DNA of 64,000 nucleotides. It comes from JACVRW01 sp963803245 (GTDB lineage: Bacteria > Actinomycetota > Thermoleophilia > Solirubrobacterales > Thermoleophilaceae). The stretch covers positions 310,001 to 374,000 of the forward strand of contig CAWDLI010000015.1 in the NCBI GenBank assembly GCA_963803245.1, written 5' to 3'. The first letter of the stretch is position 1. Every line of letters starts with the position of its first letter. Made by a program: the position numbers and the translations under genes. Under the pieces are notes generated by a model. That model searched no databases. It was not told the DNA's origin and saw nothing but the letters and a program-made list of their open reading frames with translations. Shown piece after piece: positions 53,733-62,779 of the stretch.

Positions 53733-56252
53733 GTGGAGGAGCAATCTGCGCCGAACCGCGGGGCAGGGGCCGGGCGCACGCTGCTCGTGGCGTGGGCGCA
53801 CCTCGCGGTGCTCTGGTCGTTCGCCTTCGCCCAGCCGCTGCTCGACCTGCTCGGCGACAGCCCGGAGTTCTTCGTAGCGCGGGGCAACACGCGCGGCGAC
53901 ATCCTCCTGCTGGCGTTCACGCTCGTGCTCGTGCCGCCCACCGTGCTGGCGCTCGTGGAGGCGGCCTTCATGCGCGTGCCGCGAGTCAGGGAGGCGCTCC
54001 ACCTCGCGTTCGTGGCGGTGCTCGTGGCGGCGCTGGCGCTGCAGGTCGTCACGGACGTCCTGGACGGCCTGCCCGCCTACGCGGCCATAGCCCTCGCCGC
54101 CGCCCTCGGGGCCGGCGCCGCGGCGCTCTACGCCCGCCGGGAGGGTCTGCGCACGTTCCTCACGGTGCTCAGTCCCGCGCCGGCCGTCTTCCTCGCGCTG
54201 TTCCTGCTCGTGTCGCCGGTGTCGGACCTGGTCCTTCCGCAGGACGACGTCAGGGCAGCGGGGGTCGGCGGGGGCACCGACGCGCCGGTCGTGATGGTGG
54301 TCTTCGACGAGTTCTCCGGGGGCTCTTTGCTCGACCGGCGCCTGCGCATCGACGCGAGCCGCTATCCCAACTTCGCCGAGCTCGCCCGGCGCTCGACCTG
54401 GTACCGAAACGCGACGACCGTCGACTACCAGACGCAGCGGGCCGTGCCGGCGCTCCTGACCGGCACCCGCCCCCGCGGAGACGCGCTGCCGATCGCCGCC
54501 GATCACCCGCGCAACCTCTTCACGCTGCTCGGCGAGCGCTATGCCCTCGACGTGCGCGAGACCGCCACCGAGCTGTGCCCGGAGAGCCTGTGCGGCGAGC
54601 GCGAGACGAAGGCCGGGAAGGACCGGCTCCGCGCCCTCGCGGACGACCTGAGCGTCGTGTCGCTCCGCCTCCTTCTCCCCGACGAGCTGGCCGAGGACCT
54701 CCCGGCCGTTGACGCGACTTTCGAGGGCTTCCGCGACACCGGCGGGGACGCATCGGAGCAAAAGGGGACCGAGATCCCGGCTCGGGCGTTCGCGGACCGG
54801 CCCGGGCAGTGGGAGCGCTTCCTGGGCCGCCTCGGCCCCACCGAGGGGCGGCCGCCGCTGCACTTCCTCCACATCCCGATGCCGCACTGGCCGTGGCAGT
54901 ACCTGCCCTCGGGCCAGCAGTACCCCACGGAGAACTCCCGCATCCCCGGGGTCGAGGGTCCGAACTGGCAGAGCGACCGCCGTCTCGTGGAGCAGGGCTA
55001 TCAGCGCTACCTGCTGCAGCTCGGCTATGTGGATCGCATGATCGGCCGGCTGATCGCGCGCCTCGAGGACCAGGGGATCTGGGACGACGCCCTCGTCGTG
55101 GTGGCTGCCGACCACGGCGTGAGCTTCAGGGCGAACACGCCGCGCCGGTACGTGACGGACCAGAACTTCCCGGACATCGCCTCCGTGCCGCTGTTCGTGA
55201 AGGCGCCGGGGCAGGAGCGCGGCCGCGTGGACGACTCCGCGGCGCAGACGATCGACGTGCTGCCGACGATCGCCGACCTGCTCCGGCTGCAGACCGGCTG
55301 GCGCTTCGACGGCCGCTCGCTGCGCGAGGGCGCGGGCGCCCGGGCGAGCGTCGCCGTGGTCAGCGGCGAGGAGTACCGCAAGCCGTTCGCGACCTTCCGG
55401 CGCATGAGGGACGCGGAGGTGGCGCGCCGCACGGCGCTGTTCGGGGCGGGCGACGGCGGCGCGGGGCTGTTCGCTCCCGGCTCGGGCGCCGCGCTGGTGG
55501 GCCGGCGGCCGGCCGACCTGCCCGCGGCGCCCGGTGGGTCGGCGCGCGCCGAGATCGAGGACCTCCCGCTGCTCGCCGACGTCGATCCCGACGCGGCGCT
55601 GCTGCCCGCGCTCGCGACCGGCCGCATCACCGGGGAGATGAAGCCCGGCACGGACCTGGCGTTCGCGCTGAACGGCAGGATCTGGGCGGTCGCGCCCACG
55701 TACAGCGGGGACGGTGAGCTCCGCTTCAGCGCACTGCTCCCGCCGGCGGCCTTCCGAGCAGGCCGCAACCGGCTGGAGCTCTACGCGATTGGCGAGGGCC
55801 GGCCCGGCGTGTCTGCGCTCGCGCCCGTGCGGGGCGCCTCGACCCGGCGCGCCGCCGGGCGCCTCGCAGGCGGCGCGGGAGACCTCCGGATCGAGCTCGC
55901 CGGTGGCCGCCCGGTCGCGGTCGCGCGCGGGGCGGTGGCGGGGTTCGTCGAGCACCTGCGCGTGCCCGACGCCGGGCACGTGGAGATCGAGGGCTGGGCG
56001 GCCGACGCGCGGCGGCGCGCGAGCGTGTCGCGAATCCTCGTGTTCGTCGACGGGCAGCTGATCGGCGAGACGAAGCCGGATGCGCCACGACCCGACGTGG
56101 CCAAGACCTACGGCCCACGAGCGGCGCTCTCGGGCTACCGGCTGTCGATCGCGCGCCTCGACGCGGCAAGCCTGGCCCGCCGGGTGCGCGTCTTCGCTGT
56201 CAGCGGCGGAAGGGCGTCGGAGCTCCCGCGGCTGGCGGGCGCCGGGGAATGA
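53733..56252 (+). CDS. Membrane-anchored alkaline-phosphatase-superfamily (sulfatase-like) protein 2
   Basis: This 839-aa protein is a paralogue of the one at 37.1-39.6 kb and shares its full layout. N-terminal membrane segments (VAWAHLAVLWSFAFAQPL, ILLLAFTLVLVPPTVLALV, HLAFVAVLVAALALQVV, AIALAAALGAGAAAL, VFLALFLLV) precede the enzyme domain with VVMVVFDEFSG, TVDYQTQRAVPALLTG and VVVAADHGVSF. A C-terminal beta-rich part follows with IEGWAADARRRASVSRILVF and RVFAVSGGRASELP. No sulfatase C-x-P-S-R motif is seen; a Thr nucleophile of LtaS type is more likely, giving polymer phospho-decoration or turnover. The GTG at 53733 is the first usable start. Confidence 0.8.
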   Translation: MEEQSAPNRGAGAGRTLLVAWAHLAVLWSFAFAQPLLDLLGDSPEFFVARGNTRGDILLLAFTLVLVPPTVLALVEAAFMRVPRVREALHLAFVAVLVAALALQVVTDVLDGLPAYAAIALAAALGAGAAALYARREGLRTFLTVLSPAPAVFLALFLLVSPVSDLVLPQDDVRAAGVGGGTDAPVVMVVFDEFSGGSLLDRRLRIDASRYPNFAELARRSTWYRNATTVDYQTQRAVPALLTGTRPRGDALPIAADHPRNLFTLLGERYALDVRETATELCPESLCGERETKAGKDRLRALADDLSVVSLRLLLPDELAEDLPAVDATFEGFRDTGGDASEQKGTEIPARAFADRPGQWERFLGRLGPTEGRPPLHFLHIPMPHWPWQYLPSGQQYPTENSRIPGVEGPNWQSDRRLVEQGYQRYLLQLGYVDRMIGRLIARLEDQGIWDDALVVVAADHGVSFRANTPRRYVTDQNFPDIASVPLFVKAPGQERGRVDDSAAQTIDVLPTIADLLRLQTGWRFDGRSLREGAGARASVAVVSGEEYRKPFATFRRMRDAEVARRTALFGAGDGGAGLFAPGSGAALVGRRPADLPAAPGGSARAEIEDLPLLADVDPDAALLPALATGRITGEMKPGTDLAFALNGRIWAVAPTYSGDGELRFSALLPPAAFRAGRNRLELYAIGEGRPGVSALAPVRGASTRRAAGRLAGGAGDLRIELAGGRPVAVARGAVAGFVEHLRVPDAGHVEIEGWAADARRRASVSRILVFVDGQLIGETKPDAPRPDVAKTYGPRAALSGYRLSIARLDAASLARRVRVFAVSGGRASELPRLAGAGE

Positions 56253-56268
56253 GGCGGGACGTGGGTCC

Positions 56269-56497
56269 GGCGTCTACTGCGGCTGGGTGGGGAGGCAACG
56301 GGTCACGCGCGAGTGGTCTCCCGTTGCACTCCCGACGGCTTCACACGGCGGCCCGCGGCCGCTGTGTCAACTAGAGGCCCTATACGGGCACCTAGTTGAC
56401 GCAGCGGCCCGGTTCGTGGTCGCCGTGGCACACGAGACCGCCTGAATGTGACGGGACGCCCACAGCACCGTCTTCCTACCCAGCCGCAGTAGACGCC
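56269..56497. repeat. 229-bp imperfect palindrome with 20-bp terminal inverted repeats, containing compound palindrome copy 2
   Basis: The ends are perfect inverted repeats: GGCGTCTACTGCGGCTGGGT at 56269-56288 and its complement at 56478-56497. The centre (56357-56409) is an 18-bp stem, GGCCGCTGTGTCAACTAG against its complement with one G.U, closed by an inner GCCC / loop TATAC / GGGC hairpin. Between ends and centre the arms still match in patches (GTCAC, GGTCTC) but have drifted. The left arm can also form its own hairpin GCAACGGG/CCCGTTGC. The element fills most of the 267-bp gap between two convergent genes. No transposase or clear target duplication is seen. Confidence 0.72.
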
Positions 56498-56519
56498 CCG
56501 GCCCTCCGCGGCGCCGGGC

Positions 56520-58154
56520 TCAGCCCCGGCGCTCGAGAATCACGTACGGCCCGAAGCGTGCGCTCTGCCGGTAGCGGCGAGCGAGGAAGCGGTCCAGGAT
56601 CCGCACGCCCGTCGAGCGGCCGGCGCGGTTGGGCTCCGGCGCCGCGGTGATCGAGGCGGTCCAGCGGATCACTAGCGGGAGGCCGCGGCGCTCGAGGCTC
56701 GACACGATCTCGCGCTGCACGGGCGCCGAGGTGACCACGCCGGGCGCGGCGATGTCGTAGCGGCTGGCGCTCGGGCGGTCGGTGAGCACGTACAGCAGCG
56801 GCGCACCCGAGGTGACCAGGTCGGACCGCTGGGTGCCCACGTAGATGGGATCGTCGGGCGGCACGTGGGCGCGGACGTAGCGCACCGCCCGCTCGAGGTC
56901 GGCGAGCGTGCACACCTGGACCGGCTCCGTGCCGGGGAGCGAGCAGTTGTAGGTGGGAAGCTCGCGGGCCCCGTCGGCCACGTCCAGGTGCACCCTGACC
57001 ATGTCCGACGACATCTGGCGCTCGACCCGCTGCACCCCGTCGAGCACGAGCCAGACCGCCACCACCGCCACGAACGGCACCGGCACGAGCGCCAGCAGCC
57101 TGCGCGCCGGCAGCGCCCGCAGGCGCGCGAGGCGATCGCCGCCACCGCGGATCGCCTCCAACGCGTAGGCGAGCACCCACGCCGACGGCGCGGCCAGCAC
57201 CACCGCCAGCGGCCCGATGTGGAAGGCGTCGGGCCGCGCCAGCAGGTAGTGGGCCATCCCGATCGCGAAGACCGCCACCGGCACGTGGAACCAGTTCTCG
57301 CGCCGGAACCGCAGCGCAAGCACGATCAGGACGGCCGCGAGGTCGAGCAGGAGCAGCAGCGGCACCTCGTACGAGAGCACCGAGCCGATCGTGTCGCGCG
57401 CGGCGCTGAGCGAGCCGAGGTCCCAGCCGGCGTCGTAGAAGAGCGGGAACGGCAGCGACTGGTAGTCGCCGAAGTCCTGGATCGGGTAGCGGATCAGGAG
57501 GTCCCAGGAGTTCCCGATGCCCGCGGGCAGCACCACCGGCGCGAACGTGACGATCCCGGTGACCACGCTGGCCGCGGCGAAGTGCAGCGCGGCGCGGCGG
57601 CCCTCCGGACCGGACCGCACCAGATAGCCGATCACGACGCCCACCCCTAGGTAGGCAGCGAACTCCAGCCGCCAGGCCGCGCACAGCCCCACGAGCACGC
57701 CCGCGCCCACCGGCGAGCGCTCGAGCAGCAGCAGGCAGCCGAGGCCCAGCGCGACGGCCATCGGATAGGGGTGCGGCCCGGTGGGCGCGGCGAGGGTGAG
57801 CGCAGCCACCGCCCAGGCCAGCAGCGCGAGCCCGCGCGGCGCCTCGCGGCGCGCCAGCAGGTAGACGAGCAGGGCCACGGCGCCGTCGATGAGCACCCTC
57901 ACCACCCGCCAGGCGAGCAGCGAGGGCCCGAAGATCTTCACGAGCCCGGCGAGCAGGTAGGGCTGGCCGGGCGGGTAGTACCACCAGAAGTCGCGGTAGG
58001 GAAGCTCGCCGTCCGCGATCCGGTTGGCGGCCTGCAGCATCAGCCCCTCGTCGTTGGGCTGCATGCCCTTGAGGATGATCACGGCGGAGACCGCCGCCCC
58101 GCCCAGGAACAGCAGGGCGAGCCCCAGCCACCGTCCACGCGCCCCGGCGATCAC
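56520..58154 (-). CDS. GT-C-like membrane glycosyltransferase (ArnT/PMT-like)
   Basis: This 544-aa protein has about ten or more membrane helices after the first loop. That loop carries the acidic motif GMQPNDEGLMLQAANRIADGELPYRDFWWYYPPGQPYLLAG, typical of GT-C enzymes using polyprenyl-phosphate sugars (the NDEG region as the catalytic D-E). Its last 150 residues are an outside domain with CSLPGTEPVQVCTLAD, a likely disulphide, and strands ending ARFGPYVILERRG. The ATG overlaps the stop of the upstream multispanning protein. It is the most downstream of the minus-strand membrane series from the right edge. Confidence 0.8.
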   Translation of the reverse strand: MIAGARGRWLGLALLFLGGAAVSAVIILKGMQPNDEGLMLQAANRIADGELPYRDFWWYYPPGQPYLLAGLVKIFGPSLLAWRVVRVLIDGAVALLVYLLARREAPRGLALLAWAVAALTLAAPTGPHPYPMAVALGLGCLLLLERSPVGAGVLVGLCAAWRLEFAAYLGVGVVIGYLVRSGPEGRRAALHFAAASVVTGIVTFAPVVLPAGIGNSWDLLIRYPIQDFGDYQSLPFPLFYDAGWDLGSLSAARDTIGSVLSYEVPLLLLLDLAAVLIVLALRFRRENWFHVPVAVFAIGMAHYLLARPDAFHIGPLAVVLAAPSAWVLAYALEAIRGGGDRLARLRALPARRLLALVPVPFVAVVAVWLVLDGVQRVERQMSSDMVRVHLDVADGARELPTYNCSLPGTEPVQVCTLADLERAVRYVRAHVPPDDPIYVGTQRSDLVTSGAPLLYVLTDRPSASRYDIAAPGVVTSAPVQREIVSSLERRGLPLVIRWTASITAAPEPNRAGRSTGVRILDRFLARRYRQSARFGPYVILERRG

Positions 58155-59806
58155 GGAAGCGCCCCGCGATCGAGCTCGTAGACCGTGGCGCAGCCGAACC
58201 GGCGAACCGACTCGAGGTAGGGACGCAGCGCAGCGCTGAGATCGGCGCGCTCGAGACAGTCCGCGAACAGGAAGCGGGCGCCCGAGCTAGACACCAGACC
58301 GACCGCGTCGTCGCGTTCCAGCTCGCCGGAGAACAGCTCCTCCGCGCGGTCCACCCGCCGCCGGTAGTTCGGCGTCCAGCTGATCTGCCCGACCCAGGTC
58401 TCGCGGCCCGTCTGGTACGGGACCATGAGCCCGGAGTAGATCGGAGCGAGCACGCCGCCGGGGCGGTCGAGATGCTCGAGATAGTCGAACGCCGCCTCCT
58501 CACCGGGCTCCAGCAGATAGGGCTGCCCGCCCTTGTGAACCTCGATCCGGATCTGGTTCAGGCGATCGGCCACCCCCAGCCCGAGCAGCACGATGATGGC
58601 GGCCGCGACCCAGCGGGCGTTGGCGCGCCACCACTCCGCGGGCCGCAGCTCGGCGGTGCCGGCCACCGCCAGGATCGCCAGCGGAAGCGACAGGCCCTGG
58701 AGCGAGTGGAACGGGAACGTGCCGAGGCCGCTCCAGCTGATCAGGAAGTACTCCCCGACCATCGCCAGCGGCAGCACCCGGAGGGCCAGCTCCTGCCAGC
58801 CCTGCGGGCGCCTGCGGTAGGCGAGCAGGGCCGGCAGCACCAGCGGCAGCAGGCCGATGAGCCAGACCGAGGGGGGCCAGCCGAGCTCGAACTTGCGATT
58901 CGCGTGGCCGGCGATCTCCCAGGCCGGGTCCACCCGCTCGAGGATCCAGTAGTAGAGGAGCGGGATCGCCCCGGCGATCAGCAGCGGGCCTGCCACCGGC
59001 AGCACGTCGCCGAGGCGCGCGCGCCGGCCGCGCAGCTCGAGCAGCTCGACCACGGCCAGGGTCGTGAGCACGGCCACGCCCTCCCATGGCTGGAGCCAGG
59101 AGATGACCAGGGCGCCCGCGGCGCCCCACCCCACGTACCAGGCGCGACCGCGGCCCTCGGCACGCTGCTCCGGGACGCGGGCCCGCTCGGCGGCGATCAA
59201 CACGAACGGCACGAGCCCCACCGCGATCGCCGTCATCAGGTAGCCCCACACGTAGACGCCCGGGAACACCTCGCCCACGAGGAAGCGCAGCTCCTTGCGG
59301 AAGTCGAGGTCGCCGATGGCGAGCAGGTCGAGCGCCGCCGCCAGCGGCGACACGTAGAAGAGCGCGATCGCCAGCGCGGCCGCGCGCTGGCCGCGCTCGG
59401 GCAGCAGCCGCCGGACGTAGGCGCGGAAGCCGAAGAAGACGACGCCCACGGCCACCGGCTTCCAGAGGATCAGGTACGACAGCGAGATCGACAGCCCGAG
59501 CTGGTGGATCAGGCCGGCGACGAGGAAGCCCGGGTGGACGAAGTATGAGGTGCCGTCCGGGTCGATGTCCCAGACGTTGCGGATCACGACGCTCTCGCCC
59601 GCCTCCCTGATCCAGGCGAAGTACTGGAGCTGATCGGCCACCACCCCGCTCTCGGCCCCGGTCATGGCCAGCGGCCGCGTGGCCAGCGCGGCGAGGATGC
59701 ACACGGACATCGCGGCGAACGCCGCCAGCAGCAGGGCGTCGATGCGGTCCAGCTGGAACCACGGCGTCCGGGTGGCCCCGGGCGCCGCGCGGTGCGCCTG
59801 GCTCAC
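58151..59806 (-). CDS. Multispanning membrane protein, GT-C-like
   Basis: The 551-aa product has about eleven hydrophobic segments. After the first helix the loop reads TGAESGVVADQLQYFAWIREAGESVVIRNVWD, and a later outside tail holds RETWVGQISWTPNYRRRVDRAEELF and FLFADCLERADLS, ending FGCATVYELDR. The gene at 62.8-64 kb shares the tail blocks SWTPNY and FGCATVYEL plus internal blocks such as WLQPW.G, so the two are paralogues. Role is probably a polyprenyl-sugar-dependent glycosyltransferase, but the GT-C acidic pair is not obvious. GTG start overlaps the upstream GT2 stop. Confidence 0.72.
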   Translation of the reverse strand: MSQAHRAAPGATRTPWFQLDRIDALLLAAFAAMSVCILAALATRPLAMTGAESGVVADQLQYFAWIREAGESVVIRNVWDIDPDGTSYFVHPGFLVAGLIHQLGLSISLSYLILWKPVAVGVVFFGFRAYVRRLLPERGQRAAALAIALFYVSPLAAALDLLAIGDLDFRKELRFLVGEVFPGVYVWGYLMTAIAVGLVPFVLIAAERARVPEQRAEGRGRAWYVGWGAAGALVISWLQPWEGVAVLTTLAVVELLELRGRRARLGDVLPVAGPLLIAGAIPLLYYWILERVDPAWEIAGHANRKFELGWPPSVWLIGLLPLVLPALLAYRRRPQGWQELALRVLPLAMVGEYFLISWSGLGTFPFHSLQGLSLPLAILAVAGTAELRPAEWWRANARWVAAAIIVLLGLGVADRLNQIRIEVHKGGQPYLLEPGEEAAFDYLEHLDRPGGVLAPIYSGLMVPYQTGRETWVGQISWTPNYRRRVDRAEELFSGELERDDAVGLVSSSGARFLFADCLERADLSAALRPYLESVRRFGCATVYELDRGALP

Positions 59807-60714
59807 TCGGGCGCTCCGCCGTTCTCCGAGCGGGCCTCCGCGTAGCCGCGGGCGTAACCGCGCGCGGCCTCGTAGCCGTAGAGGCGCTCGTCGAGCCCAT
59901 CCGACCCGAGCAGGCGCAGCACCGGCGCGGCCGGCCGCGCCACCGCGGCCTTCACGTGGCTGAGCACCGTGAAGGGCGGCGGAGGCTCGGTCAGCTCGGG
60001 GTGCTTGGCGTGCACCCGGCGCATGGCCTTCCCCACCTCCCGCATGCGGGCCTCGGTGGTCTCCGGGGTGTCCACCCGCAGGTGGTGGCCCACCGCCTCG
60101 GCGTCGTAGCGCAGCCGCATCCCGGCGCGCGCCAGGCGGTAGCCGAGCTCGATGTCCACGCAGCGGCGCAGGTCCTCGTCGAACGGGTGCGCCGACGGCA
60201 GGAAGGAGCGCTTGACGGACACGTTGGCGGTGCAGAAGTGGCGCCAGTCGACGTTGTCCGGGTCGTCGATCGTGTTGAAGGAGAAGAGCGGCCCGCCGTC
60301 CTCGAGCCAGAGCATGTGCGGCGTGATGTGCAGCTCGGGCGCCCAGGTGACGAGGCCGATCAGCGCCTCGTTCTCCTCTGGGTGGCGCCGGTGGTGGTCG
60401 AGGTGGCGCTGGAGCAGCCCCGGCGTGGCCACCACGTCGTCGTCCACGAACAGCACGAGCGGCGCCTGGGCGCGCTCCACCGCGGGATTGCGGGCGGCGG
60501 CACGGCCTCCCGCGGGGCGGCTCACCGTCTCGACCGAGGGGAAGGCCGCGAGCACCTCGGGGGTGGCGTCGGTGGAGCCGTCGTCCACGACCACGATCTG
60601 CACCGCCACGTCGGCGCTCTGGGAGGTGAGGGCCTCCAGGCAGCGGCGCAGCTTGGCGGCGCGGTTGCGCGTGGGCACCACGATGGAGAGACCTTGCTCA
60701 GGCCGGTCCGGCAT
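59803..60714 (-). CDS. GT2-family glycosyltransferase
   Basis: This 303-aa protein reads LSIVVPTRNRAAKLRRCLEAL, IVVVDDGSTDATPEVLAAF and LVLFVDDDVVATPGLLQRHL (the D-x-D). It continues NVSVKRSFLPSAHPFDEDLRRCVDIELGYRLARAGMRLRYD. All are standard GT2 blocks. The ATG at 60714 lies 5 nt downstream of the preceding gene's stop; a GTG at 60723 overlapping that stop (GTGA) would follow the habit of this operon and adds three residues. Its stop overlaps the next start. It may charge a polyprenyl carrier or add a residue to the same glycan handled by the GT-C-like proteins around it. Confidence 0.87.
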   Translation of the reverse strand: MPDRPEQGLSIVVPTRNRAAKLRRCLEALTSQSADVAVQIVVVDDGSTDATPEVLAAFPSVETVSRPAGGRAAARNPAVERAQAPLVLFVDDDVVATPGLLQRHLDHHRRHPEENEALIGLVTWAPELHITPHMLWLEDGGPLFSFNTIDDPDNVDWRHFCTANVSVKRSFLPSAHPFDEDLRRCVDIELGYRLARAGMRLRYDAEAVGHHLRVDTPETTEARMREVGKAMRRVHAKHPELTEPPPPFTVLSHVKAAVARPAAPVLRLLGSDGLDERLYGYEAARGYARGYAEARSENGGAPE

Positions 60715-60719
60715 CCGAC

Positions 60720-62762
60720 TCACCCTAGCCTCGCTTCGCACCCAGCCGGATCGGGAGCCCCGTCCAGCCGGAAAGCCGTGATCCGCCCGTCGCGCACGAT
60801 CGGCGTGGCGGCCGGGTCGGTGCGCGTCCAGGCCGCCTCGGGGCTCCGCTTGGGGTCGAACGCCGCGCCGAAGATCACGCCCTCGGCCGAGTAGGGCAGC
60901 AGCGGCGGGCTCGTGACGACGTAGCGGTATCCGCCGTCGGCGAGCGCCGCGCGCCAGGCCCGGCAGCTCCGGATCGGCAGGAACGCGCCGTGCGGGCCGC
61001 GCCGGGCCACCTGCTCGACGCGGTTCGACAGCTCTTCGCCGAAGAGCGGGTAGGTGCGCACGAAGCCGACCACCGCGATGCGCGAGTCGCTCAGGTCGCG
61101 CGCGAAGGCGAGCGGATCGTCGCGGTAGCGGTCGTCGAGGTAGTCGCGCTGCACGACGTAGCCGGCCCCCACCCCGACCGCCAGCGCGGCCGCCAGGCCG
61201 GCTCCCAGCGCCGCGCGGGGGATGACCCGCGGGCCGGCGAGCAGGGCGGCGGTCAACAGGCCGAAGGCTAGGGCGATCGCCACACGGCGGAGGTCGCCGG
61301 TGCGGATCGCCGAGTCGTCGAGGGCCACCAGCAGGAGGACGCCCAGCGCGCCGTAGTACCACCACTGCCGGGCCACCCACTGCAGCGGCCGCACCACCGG
61401 CAGCAGCGCCAGGGCGATCAGCAGCCCGGGCGTCATGTAGCGGAGCGTGAACTGGAAGAAGAACGGCACGTCCCGCGGACCGTCGGCGCTCCGCGGCGTG
61501 ACGAGGTAGGCCAGCACCGCCGCGAGCGCGGCGGCGCCGAGGGCGCGCTCGAGCGGCCGGCCGGCCACCAGCGCCACGACGATCCCCACCGCCACGAGCG
61601 CGAGCAGCGCCCACCACGCCTCCCCGAGGGCCGTGTTCAGGCCGGGCAGGTAGAACTCGCGCCAGATGCTCCCGTCGGTGAGGTAGCTGCTCACCGAGAA
61701 CGTCTCCGGCAGCGGCGGCGAGGGCAGCGAGACCGGGCCGATGTCGATCCCCACGGCCGGGAACGGGTTGCCCACCCGCACCAGGTTGCGCAGGTACCAG
61801 AGGCTCCCCGCCACCAGCACCGCGCCGGTCCACAGCAGCCCGAGCCGGCGCCGCTCCGCCCGCGGCGCCGCGAGCACAACGCCCACGGTGAGCACCGCCA
61901 CCGGGGCGATCGCCGTGACCTTCGCCGCGAGCGCCAGTCCCGCCGCCATGCCGGCGAGGCCCACCGCCTGCGGCCGCCAGCGCCCGTTGAGGAGCAGCGC
62001 GGCGGCCGCCAGCATCAGGGCGCCGGCCACGATGTCGTTGCCGGCGGAGCCGGCCTGAGAGGTCACCAGCGCGGGCGAGGCCAGAAACGGACAGGTGGCC
62101 GCGAGGCTGGCGGGGCCGAGGCCGTACGGCCGCCCCACGCACCAGGCCGCGAGCAGGGCCAGCCCGAGCCAGCCCATGTTGATCAGCGGGGAGGCCACAT
62201 CGCTCCCGATGAGCAGCATCCCGACGGCGTGCAGCAACTCCGAGTTGAACGGGAGGAACGGGATGATCGGGTCGCTGTAGACGAACTCGAGCGACGTGAT
62301 CGAGCCGTCCTGGAAGAAGCGCGCCGCCACCGGGCCGTGGTAGGAGAGCGTGTCGCTGCTCGTCATACCGTGGCCGAGCACCTCCACCACCTGAACGCCC
62401 CACTGGGCGAGCACGAGCGCCGCCCCGACCGCCGCGGCCACCACGGCGAGCCGGCCCGGCACCGGTGCCGGCGGCGGATCGCCCGGCTCCGACGCTGCGC
62501 CGCGCCGGGCCGCCCAGACCGCACCCACCCCGGCAAGCGCCAGCCCGAGCACCAGCGGCACCCGCTCGAGCAGCCCCACCACGCCGAGCAGCTGTGCCAC
62601 CGCCCAGACGATCGCGAGGAACACGACGGCCTCGGCCAGGCGCGCCGGCGCGCCCGACCAGCCGGGCAGCAGGCGCCCTCGAACGGCCGGAGCGGCGACG
62701 GCCACGGGTCCGAGCGCCAGCGCCGCCAGCGCCAGCCCCAGCAGGTACTCGCCCGGCCCCAC
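60720..62762 (-). CDS. Large GT-C-like multispanning membrane protein
   Basis: The 680-aa protein has about thirteen to fifteen hydrophobic segments. Its first outside loop has GHGMTSSDTLSYHGPVAARFFQDGSITSLEFVYSDPIIPFLPFNSELLHAVGM. This Asp plus Tyr-His pattern is seen in GT-C glycosyltransferases. The region WYLRNLVRVGNPFPAVGIDIG also recurs in that group. A C-terminal outside domain of about 150 residues includes RDLSDSRIAVVGFVRTYPLFG. Start is a GTG at 62762, 17 nt after the upstream gene. Donor and acceptor are unknown. Confidence 0.75.
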   Translation of the reverse strand: MGPGEYLLGLALAALALGPVAVAAPAVRGRLLPGWSGAPARLAEAVVFLAIVWAVAQLLGVVGLLERVPLVLGLALAGVGAVWAARRGAASEPGDPPPAPVPGRLAVVAAAVGAALVLAQWGVQVVEVLGHGMTSSDTLSYHGPVAARFFQDGSITSLEFVYSDPIIPFLPFNSELLHAVGMLLIGSDVASPLINMGWLGLALLAAWCVGRPYGLGPASLAATCPFLASPALVTSQAGSAGNDIVAGALMLAAAALLLNGRWRPQAVGLAGMAAGLALAAKVTAIAPVAVLTVGVVLAAPRAERRRLGLLWTGAVLVAGSLWYLRNLVRVGNPFPAVGIDIGPVSLPSPPLPETFSVSSYLTDGSIWREFYLPGLNTALGEAWWALLALVAVGIVVALVAGRPLERALGAAALAAVLAYLVTPRSADGPRDVPFFFQFTLRYMTPGLLIALALLPVVRPLQWVARQWWYYGALGVLLLVALDDSAIRTGDLRRVAIALAFGLLTAALLAGPRVIPRAALGAGLAAALAVGVGAGYVVQRDYLDDRYRDDPLAFARDLSDSRIAVVGFVRTYPLFGEELSNRVEQVARRGPHGAFLPIRSCRAWRAALADGGYRYVVTSPPLLPYSAEGVIFGAAFDPKRSPEAAWTRTDPAATPIVRDGRITAFRLDGAPDPAGCEARLG

Positions 62763-62779
62763 CGTCCGTCAGCTGCCGG

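Noticed and set aside
37124..56252. True sulfatases
   Set aside because: Neither large protein (37124-39604, 53733-56252) has the C/S-x-P-x-R motif needed for formylglycine; Thr-nucleophile phosphotransferase is a better fit.
56269..56497. Functional insertion sequence
   Set aside because: No transposase reading frame fits inside 229 bp and no clear target-site duplication flanks the ends; at most a non-autonomous relic.
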